Assembly: GCA_008921705.1 (NCBI GenBank)
Contig: VFFE01007506.1
Location: 1,497,822-1,561,821, forward strand
Reading direction: 5' to 3'
DNA length: 64,000 nucleotides
From: Burhinus oedicnemus
Taxonomy: Eukaryota; Chordata; Aves; Charadriiformes; Burhinidae
A program made the translations under genes and the position numbers. Below, in pieces: positions 49,801 through 62,010 of this stretch; position 1 is the stretch's first letter; each line of letters begins with the position of its first letter. The notes beneath the pieces were generated by a model. It saw nothing but the letters and a program-made list of their open reading frames with translations, did not search any database and was not told the DNA's origin.

Positions 49801-52800
49801 CAGAACTGTTCCCAGCTGAAGGACATCAGCTTGCAAAACAACAAGATAACTAAAATTCATCCAGACGCCTTCAGGGATCTCAACAAATTACAGGTTTTAA
49901 AGCAGTAACACAACTGCTTCAATGTTTTGTATTAATCGCCGTTAAAGATATTAATTATCAACTAGTCAGCATGATTATACTGGTCTTTGATTATTATATT
50001 AGTATACAATTATAAAAACTAAAGCAAATGGTGAAAATAATCATTATTTTTATACAATATTTGCTCTTCATATATAGGAAAACACACACACTCGTAAATA
50101 TACAAAATATAACCATAAATTCACCATTTATCTATGCCACAAACCAATCCGTAAGTGGCTTAAGCACACAGACGTCCTTTTCGACCCCCAACCCTTCCAT
50201 GGCGAGAGCCCCGCGGCTTCCCATTCACAGAGGTACTCTACAATGGGAGAATACCAAATATATCACAATTCAAACTTTTCATTTAAACTAAAAAACTTAG
50301 AACAATATTCTTGAAATCCTAACCAGACGTATTGCTCCTGTAACTGCAAAGTGCTTGGATACTAAAATAAATGTTATTGTTGATATTGCAATCAGGATTC
50401 CATTGTAAGGCTTAACGAACTAACTCTGAATTCTTTCCAAATAGGTCGTGGATCTCCGTGAAAACGCTCTGACAACCCCTTTACCACAGATATTAATCAG
50501 TCTGAACTTCTTTCAACTTGAAGTGGGTTTGTCAAGTAAGGCCTGGATGTTTAACTGCAGACTAAATGCTTTCAAAGATTTATTTCATTTTCTCTTTGAC
50601 TCCACGAGGAAAAAATGGAGTATTTCATACAATAAATCTGCCAGCAACTCACAGAAACCTCTGCTGTATCTTTCAAGCTTCCGTTTAAACTGCAGCGACA
50701 GTGTTCTGCTCAAGAGGGCTGTAATCCCAACAGGGAAGACGTCGGTGCTAAACTGTGACTTGGACAACACAAGGGGTATGTAAAACAGGGTCTCTATCCA
50801 TACGCTGCTAAAATCCAAATGCGTGCAGAATGAGCAAAGAAATCTGGTTTAAAAAGCAGGTTTCTAAAGACACTGTTTAAAAATAACTGAACAATAATTC
50901 AACATGCAAATTACGTCATTAGAAAGTAGTATACCGGTTAGAATATTTGAAAGTCACGTTTTCCAAGAATAGTCTTCATCTCCTTCCTTACATTAAACTA
51001 GTAAGTGATGCCAAATTATACACAAATAAATTCCAAGAAGGAGTATTCATCAGTTTATCAGTTAATTTTGGAATACAAACCAAGGACCGGACAGTGGGGT
51101 GGCACTTCTGGGACACGCAGAAACCCGAGAAGGATACAACAGCGTTTCCAGTATTCAGTTACAACAAAATGAAATGAAAGTTTATTTGCAAAGGAAAGGA
51201 TTTATATTTCTTTTTAAAAAGTACAGATACTGCAGCACACAGTTCACTTAGGAAATTAATTCCACATTTAGTTATAGAGAGGACCTGAAGTACAAGTGAC
51301 AAAATCTACAGAGCTAAGACTTCCCACGCAGAAGGAAAACTAAGACCAAGCTTGAGTAGAAGGTGTGTTTGTCATGTGCCGCAAGGCAAAACAGTTTAAC
51401 TCCGATGGACAAACAGCACTTTGAGGTGGTAAGGCTTTCCCCTTGGAACACTTTAGCCCCAAACGAGAACAGGTAGGGTTGATCAGAAATGCCACCTGCT
51501 TTGTCTACTAACAAGGAAAGTCACGGAAACTCTGATCCCGGGATTAAATTCAACGCACGGGATTGCACCAAAGCTCCACTGGGAACGCAAGCAGATCCAA
51601 AGGCAAAAGTGTTTCATACAACCTTGAAACACATCACAAAAGCCAACAACCAGCCATGGCCTACCCTAGCTAAAGTTTGGAACAATTGCTTGGTAGATAC
51701 AAATATTGTTGTTTTTCGCACCTGTTTGCTGCAGTTAAAGCAGTAACTACAGGAAAATCACAGCGGTTGAAACAGGGACAGCTAACTAGTGCAGTTTTAT
51801 CTCACCTGCACACAGTGACCATGGCCACACAGGAGAACGGCTGGTGATAAATACGGATCTTCCACGAGGGAGATCAGCAGGAGCTTCTAGCGTAACCCAG
51901 AACATAGTTAGATAATCTCAGTGACCTCCTCCCTCGCCACACCATTTTTCTTGTAAAGTCTGCTATTAAGACCCCCCACGGACTATGTTTTAAATGGGGT
52001 GGGGAGGAATTTATGATGGTTTAACAGGTACTTGTACCATATAAAATGACTATGGATAGATAAAAAGAAAGTGGATTTTATAATAAATAGTTAAAATTAT
52101 CACAGATAGGTCAGAGTATGTTCTTATAGAAATAACTTGACCCTACAAACCACCTATCCTATACTTTTAAGAAAGATTTAGTTTGTATTTTCTTTTATTT
52201 CAGGTAATGGAGTTTCTTGGTGGACACCTAAAGGCAGAATTTCAAAAGATAATAGTCTTCCTCATATGACACTGGATAAAATGAATAATTTAGTGATATA
52301 CAATGCTGAGAAAACTGCTGAAGGGTTATACTGGTGTACTTTTAATACAACAAAGAAGAAGTATCTCATCTACAATATAGAGGTGAAGGAAAGGCTTTCA
52401 ACGTTTTTGGTTAGAAAAGCCCGGGACACTAACGCTGTTTTTAGACAAGGAAGAACAGAGCAAGACTTTGCACTGGCTGTCTGCCTCTCGGTGCTCATCA
52501 CGTTCGTTTGTGCTTTTTCTCTGGGTGCTTTTGCTCGACCCTACCTCCTGAGCCTGTGGAGACTCATGCGCAGGAACAAAAATGCCGGTTCGGAACATAC
52601 TTATTCTAATCAAGCTTTTTCAGATGAAACCTGGAGCAGAGAGTGCTCTGCAAGCAAACCAACAAATACTCAGCATAATTTGTTCATTTGCGAGGAGAAT
52701 TCATCAAGAAAAACATGCATTTTTCCTACAGAAGCCTCTACTTTGCCTGAAAATGTCATTGGTAGCAGCGTACATACATCAAATACCGAAGCGGAGTACC

Positions 52801-54893
52801 AGAAACAAAGCAATAATGAGATCAACGTGAAGAAAAACCAAGCGTTTTCAGACATCAAAACTAGTCTCAGCAATGATGAAAATACAAATATTGATGATCA
52901 TGGACTATTTCCTGTGAGGGCAGATTACAAGAACAGCAATGAAGTAATGCCAAGAAAATTAACGAGTAATGACATTTCATTACGGAAAGACTCAAAATAT
53001 GCAAATAAAGACTCAGAGAAGAGCAGGTTCCCTCCCATACCCAGGAGACTGAATGCCAACTCTTACTCAAATCACACTGACTCTTCAGACTCGGGTTTAT
53101 GCTTCACAGGAGAACCTGGCTTTCCGTTTTCCACAGTACAAACACACACGGTTGCACAAGATTCTGGGAACAGCGAGGTGAGCAACAACTCTGGTCTGCT
53201 GCAGTCTGAAATCACAAAGTCTACACCAGACTCTCCCGAAAGAAAAGGAATTGTTTCATGTAAAGAACCCCTGAGCATTACGAAATTTATGCCTGGAAGG
53301 CAAAGCTCTGATGAGCAACTTGGTCTAAATGGCAACATAAATATAACCAGTGATGGGGGAGATTTTATTTTACCCAGTAGCTGCGAGAGACATACAAATA
53401 TTGAGAATTTACGTGCCTACGAAACAACAGAGAACTCTCCTCTTGCAGGGTACAACTGTAAAACGGAACATACAAATGAAAAAGACACTTCAGCAGATAT
53501 ATTTGGTGATAGTTCTTCAGATGAAGGGACTCCATTCACAATGAGTGACTGTAGTTCTTTAGCAGACTTTGAACTGGAACAACCTGATGTTAGTGACAAC
53601 CTGCCAGTCTGTCAGTCGTCACTAGAGGAAGCCGATACGAACAGTGGAACTGAGTTCTCCACACTGCCAGAGTCTCCAAAGATTGCTGCTGAACTTCAGC
53701 ATATTGGGAAAAATGAAGATGAGAACAATGCGTATTTTGAAACCACTATGAATTATGGATCCGATACCATCATGCCCAAAAGAGCATCACCTTACATTGA
53801 TAAATGTAGTGACCACATAAGCATGTCAGATTCAGACACAGTTAGTTCTTCAAGTCAAGAAGCTCCCGATAGGTTTGATTATTTTACTAACGCAGAATCA
53901 ACAGTGCAAAATTCTGATTCTCCCCACAATCAGAGTACAGATTTTGGTAGTACATTCCTGTCGTTAAAACATTCTCCCATGTATGACACAGATAGAGAGA
54001 ACACTCCTGAAGAGGCTGCAGCGCAGCGGGATCAGTTTCCCGTTGAACCACAGCATTCCCTCAGCTTCACTCCCACTGAACAAAAAGAAAATGCGCCAGA
54101 GGGAAGCAGAGACGAGCAGATGGACAGGAACTTCCCTGAAAAGAATCATGGTGAAGGGGACATGACATTAAGAAGAAACACGAGTACATCTGAAGACAAT
54201 GATTTTATTTTTGCTCCCATTGATACTGGTTTGAATGAAATTGTTAAAATCACATCTCTACGGCATTCCAGCAATGAATCATCTCTTCAATCTCTGCCTG
54301 AACACACAGCTGAAAAACATTTTATGGTTATTACAGAGAAAGAAGACTTTCTACCACAGGGGAAGCAGGTGAACACAACTAAGGCCTGTGCAGATATAAC
54401 GCAAAGAGGTTTTAATGAGGAAGACCGTGATGGATATCCAGAATTACAGGATACCAGCAACTGCAGTCTGCCCAAAGAAACACGGTCTTGCAATCTTACA
54501 GCAGATTTGCTGCATCTTCACTCTTCTGGGAAAACACAATCAGTCTTCAACACAGAAGATCATTTCCAACTGGATCAGAGCAACGACGATGCATATTCCT
54601 TCTCAGGCCCACAGGGTTTCTTCAATGAAAGCACACGATACAGTTTATTTTCATTCCCACAACAGACTATGGGAAACATAATCCCCGAAAGCACCGATTC
54701 CAGCAAGATGGAGGATGACACTAATTTGACAGGACTGGAGAACAATTCTACAGCAGCTGTCAACCTCCAAAATTCAAGTGAAAAACTCAGTCAGACCAAC
54801 TTAGGACAGGGCCAGTTTTTTGTTAAGAAGAAAAGAGCATTTGATGGATTTGCTAATATTTTGCAAAGCAGGAGAACAGACTTCAACAGCTGA
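46812..54893 (+). CDS. LRRC66: LRRC66, leucine-rich repeat membrane protein, 4 coding exons
   Basis: Function is not established for this family. Exons 46812-47307, 49724-49893, 50445-50775 and 52204-54893 join in frame to 1,228 residues (mammalian proteins are nearer 880). Order: signal peptide 1 to about 20 (MDNFHLSVIAVALYF); a Cys-containing cap (CKWDGERVVNC); about six LRRs (LHHLNLSNNLISEL, LETLNLNGNAIHTL, LQTVRLSSNGIRHI, LKDISLQNNKITKI); a C-terminal Cys cap; an apparent Ig-like segment around 310-395 (Cys326, Trp338, Tyr375, Cys377); membrane helix about 421-443 (FALAVCLSVLITFVCAF); then a Ser/Asn/Glu-rich cytoplasmic tail of about 785 residues. The helix and an SDEGTPFTMSD motif resemble the mammalian protein, as does the position after SGCB. 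An acceptor-like TATAG six bases before the ATG suggests an upstream non-coding exon. The exon 2 donor (GTTTTA) is weak. Confidence 0.92.
49300..49352 (+). repeat. TTTA/ATTT-rich simple repeat in LRRC66 intron 1
   Basis: A run of TTTA, ATTT and TTATT units, a low-complexity AT repeat between exons 1 and 2. Confidence 0.7.
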
Positions 54894-55410
54894 GACACAA
54901 AAGTGTAATACTAAGCTCCCACAGTGTTTATGTCACATAGTAGATGCAAAAATGATTGTGTCTTAAAGTGAAGTGTGTAGCTTTTAGTAACTGTTAAATA
55001 TCATGGGTTGTTTGGGGTTCCCCCCGCCCCGTACAGCTATCTATCTGCCTTTAACTTCAGAAGTGCAAGTTATGGATCTAGACTTAACAACGAGATGTAT
55101 AAAGCTGGGATCCATACAATTTAAAAAGACTGTAATTCCAAAGGGTAATTCAGGCCAGAAGCCATGGACTTCTGTTTAGAAGGGTACTTGTAAAAAAAAC
55201 AAGAGTAGATTTTATGAAAAACAAATCTAGGATAACTCAAATGAGTAAACTACTCAATAGTTATGATAAAACTTTTGCTGCGTTACAATAATATTTCCTT
55301 TCTCATTATTGTTGATACTACAATATTAGTTTCCCTTAGAATTTGCCTCTGATATGTACTGTTTTATTTCTCTTTGTCGAAAATAAATGTAACACTGAAA
55401 TCATCATTAC
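54894..55410 (+). other. LRRC66: LRRC66 3' untranslated region
   Basis: Non-coding AT-rich sequence after the TGA stop at 54,891-54,893. AATAAA at 55,382-55,387 is followed within about 35-45 bases by a GT-rich stretch (GTCACTGTGTTTTCCTGTGG), so cleavage near 55,405-55,415 is likely. Confidence 0.6.
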
Positions 55411-55678
55411 ATTATTACTGTCACTGTGTTTTCCTGTGGGACTTGCCCTATAAAGTGAAACAGTACACATTATTGTCTTCTGCTCTCTGAACCAAATTTG
55501 TGGATTACGTGTCCCTGAATTCCCACAGTTTTGCAAAGGTAAGTAAAGTCCAAGCAGCATTCGATTACTTTTAAAAAATTACTTTTTAACTTGGCAAGAC
55601 AGAGTTCTCAAAGAAACAGAATAGAATTCAAACCTTGCAGAAGAGTCAGTTATGGAGACGTAGCTACTGATGGGACAT

Positions 55679-55697
55679 CACCTGCAGTCTGCAGGTG
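55679..55697. repeat. Perfect 9-bp inverted repeat with E-box arms
   Basis: CACCTGCAG, one base, then CTGCAGGTG: an almost perfect palindrome of 19 bases. It holds CACCTG/CAGGTG E-boxes and two PstI-like CTGCAG cores. Confidence 0.6.
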
Positions 55698-57400
55698 TGA
55701 TGACATGGGCGGGGTAATTTAAAAAAAGACAGCCTACTATTACCGAGCTATAATTCCCTATAAAAAAAGGATCCTATATCCACTTCAGAATTCTGCTGAG
55801 AAAGGCAAATCAAGAGCAGCTCAAAGCTGCTGTATTAGAATATCAATAGCTTGATAACCAGGAACTTTTTCTAAGTCAAAAGGTAACAAACGTAAGATAA
55901 AATTTGCTCTGAATATGGCCCAGGGCCCTTTTTACGTGCACAGTATCATTGACGTAGTCCTTGAAGGGGAACGTCATCACGAAGGGGAACAGGCCCAGGT
56001 TCCCAGAAAATGCAGGAGGGCTAGCCAGCAACTCTGGGAAGACTGTTACGAAGACACAATTAATTCACTAAAAACTCCAAACAGAAGGAACACATTTCAA
56101 TTCCATCAGATGAGGAACAAGTAAAATGGCACAGCACATCTTTGAAACGATCTTTAAAGAGAAAGCTAGGAAAGAACAAAGAGATGTTGACAGAAGCTAC
56201 TAACTGTTAGCTTCACATACTTGGAATTTAAAAAAAAAAAAAAGTACTGCAAAAAACTTAAGAGGCAAGTAAAAGCAACTGAAGGAGACCAGTGCTAACA
56301 TTTTCTTTAGTACTTTGAGTTCCTTTTAAATAATTGCTTTACACATCTAGCATCACAATTATCAGTTATATATTTACAGAGCCAAATCACCTATGCTTAG
56401 ATCCCCTATTGGTTTGTTTTGGGTTTTCTTCTGGCCGATTCTCTCAAAACTCAGACTAGTTAGGTTTCAGGTAGGTGTTGCACAGATTTGATTTAGGTCA
56501 CCGCAGTATTTGCAAATAACTGCACTCAGGAACACCTGTAATTCAATTACAAGCACTGAATCTGCTGTCACTCACACAGATCTTCGTGCCTTGTCAGTTA
56601 GTTCTTGGAAGATTTCTGCTCTTTTTCCTCCGGTACTCGGTGATACAGTGCTATCTAAATTGATAACTAAGAAGGTTTTTTTAAGAGCAAATACTGGCTT
56701 CATTCCTTTGCTAAGAGTCTGTGCAGGGACCAAGGATGAAATAATCTTCTGAAGAAATAATTTGTCACCAAATTAGTCATGAGTTCAGGGTCTGATTTTG
56801 TTTTCTGTTTTTCAAACACAGGAAAGTTTTACACATTTAACTGTCCAGAATTGTTCATACAGTCTGAGTAGATAAGAACTAAATGACAAAACACTCAAAT
56901 CTGCAAGAATAACAGCATTCTCGAAGTGTTAAAAATACACTAACTCTACAATAAACTATGTTTCCCAATACAATTCATTCCTTGATTATACAAATGTCTG
57001 TAAATGTTACACACCCAGTTCTACTGCAGTTTTTCTCTCCTAATCCCCACATAGCCTCACTACTCGTGTCATGCCTCGGCTGCTATTGAATTTAAGGCTG
57101 CTGTTCTCGGAGAACAGTGCGTGACATACAAACCGACTGCATTTTTAGAGGTAGCCTAGAAGTAAAGAACCGGGTACTTTGAGCGCAATTCCTTGCGGGA
57201 ACAGCCACATAGCCACTAGGAGCCGAAAACAGAACAGCATTTCCTCACCACCAGCGCTTTTCTTAGCACCCACAACCAGCTTTCAGCAAAGCTCATTATA
57301 CACACAAGTTACTTGTGGTCAAAGCAACGTTGAAAGCGGGATACATTAAAAAGTGCAGACTTGCTCTTTACGGTATGTACAAGTCTTCAAACACTGTGCT

Positions 57401-57421
57401 GACAGACCTCCAAGGTCTGTC
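57401..57421. repeat. Perfect 9-bp hairpin
   Basis: GACAGACCT, a CCA loop, then AGGTCTGTC. The stem is perfect with a 3-base loop. It contains AGGTC-type half-sites in inverted orientation. Confidence 0.6.
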
Positions 57422-58327
57422 ACCTTTTGGCTGTACCAGCTGCTAACAAGTTATGAACTTGAGCTACATAAGCAAGCCAATTTCGTGGATCGTGGGAAAA
57501 AAATAAAAATATTTGTGCAGTTCTATTGATGTCTCATACACAGCAGTGTTTTGTCATTGGCTTCTGCTACAGTTCAGCAGGCTTTCATAATATATATTGG
57601 AAAATTATTTTTCTCATCTTTTTTCTGACCGTGGGAATGCTGCAGTGGCGACGCCGACAGTACACGACTTGTGAGAAGCTGCGTGTTTTCTAAGCCTCCC
57701 TTTATGCAACGAAGTTATAGGAAAAGGTTTTCTGCTGTTCCCATCAGAGAAAATAAATTTGCTCCTTCATCAGAGGATTTTTAACATGTGATAAATTATT
57801 TCATTTTACTGTCAGAATATTGTTGATGTTCTGCCTCAAACTTACCTTCAGATTTATGTCTAATCTTGCACCTTTCCTTTGCTACTGATCACTCCAGACA
57901 CTCTTATTATCACTTGTTCCTTCAAACCCAAACACTCAGCTGCTTCTCCTTCATATTAGATCCTCACTTCATTAGCAATTGCTCCTATAGTTAATATAAA
58001 ACCTTTTACAGTTTCTGTGGCTTCCAAGCAGTACTCTTCATACTCTGCTCCTCTCCATCCACCCTATTTCTCCATGCCCCTCTGTATACAATAGGTCCAT
58101 GGTCCCCCACTCACCGACTCCCTCCGAGATTTTATCCACTCGCTTTTCTTTACATTTCAGCTGATACCAATTCACTGTATCTTGTTTGCACTGAAAACTT
58201 CTCTAGTTTAGCTGGTTTGGTCACTGAGAATTTTCTGTAATACCTATACTAGTACAAAACCAGTTGCAGTTACAGGGGTTTAAGTGTCCATTATACAGAC
58301 ACCACCTTTTTCCCCCCCCCGTGCAGA

Positions 58328-58359
58328 AGTTGCAGTTGCAGAGAGGCGTAACTGCAACT
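58328..58359. repeat. Perfect 10-bp inverted repeat
   Basis: AGTTGCAGTT (58,328-58,337), a 12-base spacer, then its reverse complement AACTGCAACT (58,350-58,359). The arms themselves contain a GTTGCA near-duplication. Confidence 0.6.
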
Positions 58360-59582
58360 GCTCTAGGGATGTTGAAACTTCGTTAGCTCCATCAGTAACG
58401 TCAGGGACCAAAACTCATGTTCAGGTAAGACTGACGTTATTACCACAGTTGATAGTGCGTAAACAGACCAAGAACAGACTTGATAAAGAAGGTGGCTGAG
58501 CGTATGCTCTATGAATTCGTAAACGAAGCAGGAGGAGGCAGCCAAGAGGATGTCGGTGACAGTCTGGGCACACCCTTCTTCGCAGGGCAACGGCGTGCTG
58601 AGCTCCGGGGTTGACAGGACACAGGATCCCCCATCAGTATGGGAAACATACTGAAATCTTAAGAGCAGATTGAGAACTTCAGATACAGTAATCAGAATGA
58701 AACAAAGCTCTCATTTTCAAACACCTATTTATGATACTTCGATGATTATCAAGTTGTTTGCTGTAGGTACAAAGCATTTCAATCTTGTCCAGAGTACCTT
58801 GGTAACTGGGCTGGAAAATAACCCTTGAATATAAAGAAAAGACATTCACATTTAACCTACACATAATTAACATGAGAAAGTATTTGGATAGCAATATTAA
58901 AGTTTTCATGGTACAGAAGACTGGGACCCACCCCCTCTGATAAATACAAGCAGCAGGCTTCTGAGAACAGGGAAGGCAGTCCCAGCCTTCATCACCAACA
59001 TCAACGTAATGAAGAACTGCTTCTCTAGAATGGGCTCTACATTACAATATTCTAATTGTAACGTAAATACATTCAACTGTAAATAATATTTTAAGTCAAG
59101 AGCCTTAGGACTGGTAGCTCAAATAGTGCAAAATATTTTAAAGTTTCTTGTGGAATCTCTTATATGTGTTCTCTATTTTCCTTGCCAGCTTTTAAGTCTG
59201 TTTCCCATTCAAAAACATATTTGTAACTCTGCAAGCAATACAAAGTAGTAAGATTAACTAACGGCCCCTTTAAAAACCTAAATTTGTGAACGTATTATGG
59301 ACATTTAGGCTATAATTTTCATGTCTTACTGCTAGCAACTTTTCTACTGCTATGCATAGATACTATCACTTTTGCTTTTAAAAAGATGAACATGACAGTT
59401 CATTACAAGTCAAATAATTGAAAAACTTTTCTAAAAACCAAGAAAACCACAAGTTTTTAAGGTCATGAACAGACCCTCAGGTCAAAATATTACCACATTT
59501 AAATACTACTAGACTGGTCTTCTTTTCCAGTATTACATTTGATTAACTTAGAGAATTTTCATTAGCGTGTGCTTTTAGAAAT

Positions 59583-60685
59583 CACAGAATCACAGAAGGG
59601 TTGAGGCTGGAACTGACCTCTGGAAGTCCAAACTCACTGCTCAAGCTGGGGCACCCACAGCCAGTGTCTCAGGACCATGTCCAGACAGCTTCTGAATATC
59701 TCCAAGGATTGAGACTCCACCACCTTTCTGGGCAACCTTGTGCCAGTGCTCAGTCCCCCTCACAGTCAAAAAGTATTTTCTGATGTTCAGATGGAGCATC
59801 CCGTGTTTCAGTTTGTGCCCACCGGTTCTGGTCCTGTCACTGGACACTGCTGCAAAGAGTCTGGCTCTAACTTCTTTACACCCTTCCTTCAGGTATTTAT
59901 ATACATTAGTAAGATTTGCCCCCCCAGCACCTTCTCCAGCCTGAACAGTCCCAGCTCTCTCAGCCTTTCCTCATAGGAGAGACGTTCCTGTCCCTTCATC
60001 ATCTTTGTGGCCTTTTGCTGGACTCTCTCTAGTATGTTGGAGTATCTCTGGTACTGGGGAGCCCAGAAGAGGGGACAGTACTACCGGTGTGGCCTCACCA
60101 GTGCTGAGCAGAGGGCAAGGATCATCTCCCGCAACCTGCTGGCAATACTTTGTCTAATGCAGTGCAGGATACCATCTGCCTTTTTTGTGGCAAGGGCACA
60201 TTGCCAGCTCATCTTCAACTTGGTGTCCACCAGGACATCCAGTCCCTTTTCTGCCAGGCTGGGTGGCCCCCAGCATGTACTGGTGCCTGGGGTTGCTCCT
60301 TCCCCGGTGCAGGACTTTGCACTTGTCCTGGTTGAAGTTCATGAGGTTCCTGTCAGCCCATTTCTCCAGCCCATCAAGGTCCCTCTGGATGGCAGCATGA
60401 CCCTCTGGTGTATCAGCCACTCCTCCCAGTTCGTTGACATCAGCAAACTTGCTGAGGGTACACTCTGCCCCATCATCCAGGTCATTAATGAAGATGTGGA
60501 ACAGGAGTGGACCCAGCACTGACCCCTGGAGTACAGCACTAGTTACTGGCCTCCAACTAGACTTTGTGCCACTGACCACCACCCTCTGGGCCCTGCCATT
60601 CCAGTTTTCAGTCCACCTCTCACTGCTCATCCAGCCCGTACATGCTTTTCCATGAGGACCTCATGGGCCAAAAGCCTGTGTTGAG
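59583..60685 (-). mobile_element. CR1 LINE copy, 3' 1.1 kb, minus strand
   Basis: The plus strand begins with the reversed CR1 tail (ATCACAGAATCACAGAAGGG, then TTGAGGCTGGAACTGACC). The minus frame ending near 60,154 reads [37 protein letters not shown] and [17 protein letters not shown], the CR1 RT region. The catalytic block reads FADVNELGG instead of FADDTKLSG, and frames are broken downstream. It differs from the 8.57-13.03 kb copy ([12 protein letters not shown] versus the [16 protein letters not shown] stretch), so it belongs to another CR1 subfamily. Confidence 0.92.
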
Positions 60686-61252
60686 ATGAGTGGGTAATAA
60701 TTATGCTTCTTGTAAAATTTTTGTCTTAAGAGACAATCCTGCTCAGACTGACTCTTTTTGTTGAAAACTTTTGTATTACAGTACTGTTTTACACCCACAC
60801 ACTCCACTTGAAACACACGTTTTTACAACAAAGTTTTAAATTCTGATTTGCCTTACTATTAGAAATAAGGATGACAAGATTATACATACAAGTTCTCCCT
60901 GCTACTAAATGATAAAGGTTGCCAGCTGACATGATACATGTTCAGATAGGAGAATTTCTGAAGTATGAACCACAGAAAAATCTGAAGTCAGTTGCTGAAA
61001 CCAACACCAATACTGTTTATTTGTGGGATGCCATTTTACATCAACACCAGCAAAAGACCTAAAAATCAACCGGATGAACTCGTGTTAGGTGGCATAACAG
61101 TATTTTCATCAGGTCATGAGTCACAGGAGTTTAGCACACCTTATTTATGTAATATCCAAATAACTAAGACATAAAGCATTCACAGTTACAGGTTAACTGC
61201 TGTTCCTGCAACAGCAGTGTCAGTAGGTACTATTTTGTGACACCACACGTAC

Positions 61253-61269
61253 GTACACACACACACACG
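61253..61269 (+). repeat. (AC)n microsatellite
   Basis: About eight AC units after an ACGTACGT run. Confidence 0.8.
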
Positions 61270-61949
61270 GGAGGGAATTAAAAACAAACAAAAAATATCA
61301 AGCCAAGTTTTGGTCTCAATTACAGACAACAAACTATTTAGTTGGTGGATGGATTCTATACACTTTTTCAGCAATATGAAAGGATAAAATATAAGGCCTA
61401 GAAAGAGGTATTTTAGCAGTTATAATTAAAACCAGGGCACAAGCTAACCTTTAAAGCTGTCTACATGAATTCCAAGAGTATTAAACAATCTGTTAGACTT
61501 GTGATCAAGGGTCAACAGAAATCTGGGAAAACCTTGAAACAACTGAAGTCCATTTCTTCCCCTCCAAAAAAGTAACTTGGGAACATTAACCAAGTAGCAA
61601 CGAGCTGCAACTGATTTTGATTGCGTGAGCATATTTGTGATGAAATAAAACACATGTATTTGTGGTAAAATGGGAGAGGCCTCCAGTCCTCTACAAAAGT
61701 TAGAAAAGGCTACACAAAGGTAACCCAAATACTTATTGTAGCTTAAAGACAACCTTAAACAGGTTTTAACTGAAAAATCAAGTACATGAAGGATTCTAAT
61801 AAATTCCATCCTCTTCAGTTTGCTTTCCTTGAAAAATATAAAAAGTGAAAAAATAACAGTAACACAGAATTATATTAATATTTTAAATACTGAATATTAT
61901 TTTGCTGTAGAATGAAATTTAATTTATGGAATGTTTTGGTTACTAATAT

Positions 61950-62010
61950 TCATAGAATCATTTAGGTTGGAAAAAACCGTTAAGATCATCAAGTCCAAAG
62001 AGCTCCAAAC
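61950..62010 (-). mobile_element. CR1 LINE 3' scrap
   Basis: The plus strand reads TCATAGAATCATTTAGGTTGG and then AGATCATCAAGTCCAA, the reverse complement of the extreme CR1 3' end. About 60 bp only. Confidence 0.75.

Larger units (their letters stand above)
55411..59582. other. Gene-free stretch with several hairpins
   Basis: No coding exon was recognised on either strand. Minus-strand frames were searched for DCUN1D4 exons, expected here by synteny in convergent orientation, and none was seen. Perfect inverted repeats at 55,679-55,697, 57,401-57,421 and 58,328-58,359 are listed separately. The rest may be intergenic or the 3' UTR of a gene outside the window. Confidence 0.4.

Noticed and set aside
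57401..57421. Hairpin considered as a microRNA precursor
   Set aside because: A 9-bp stem with a 3-base loop is far too short and flanking bases do not extend the pairing.
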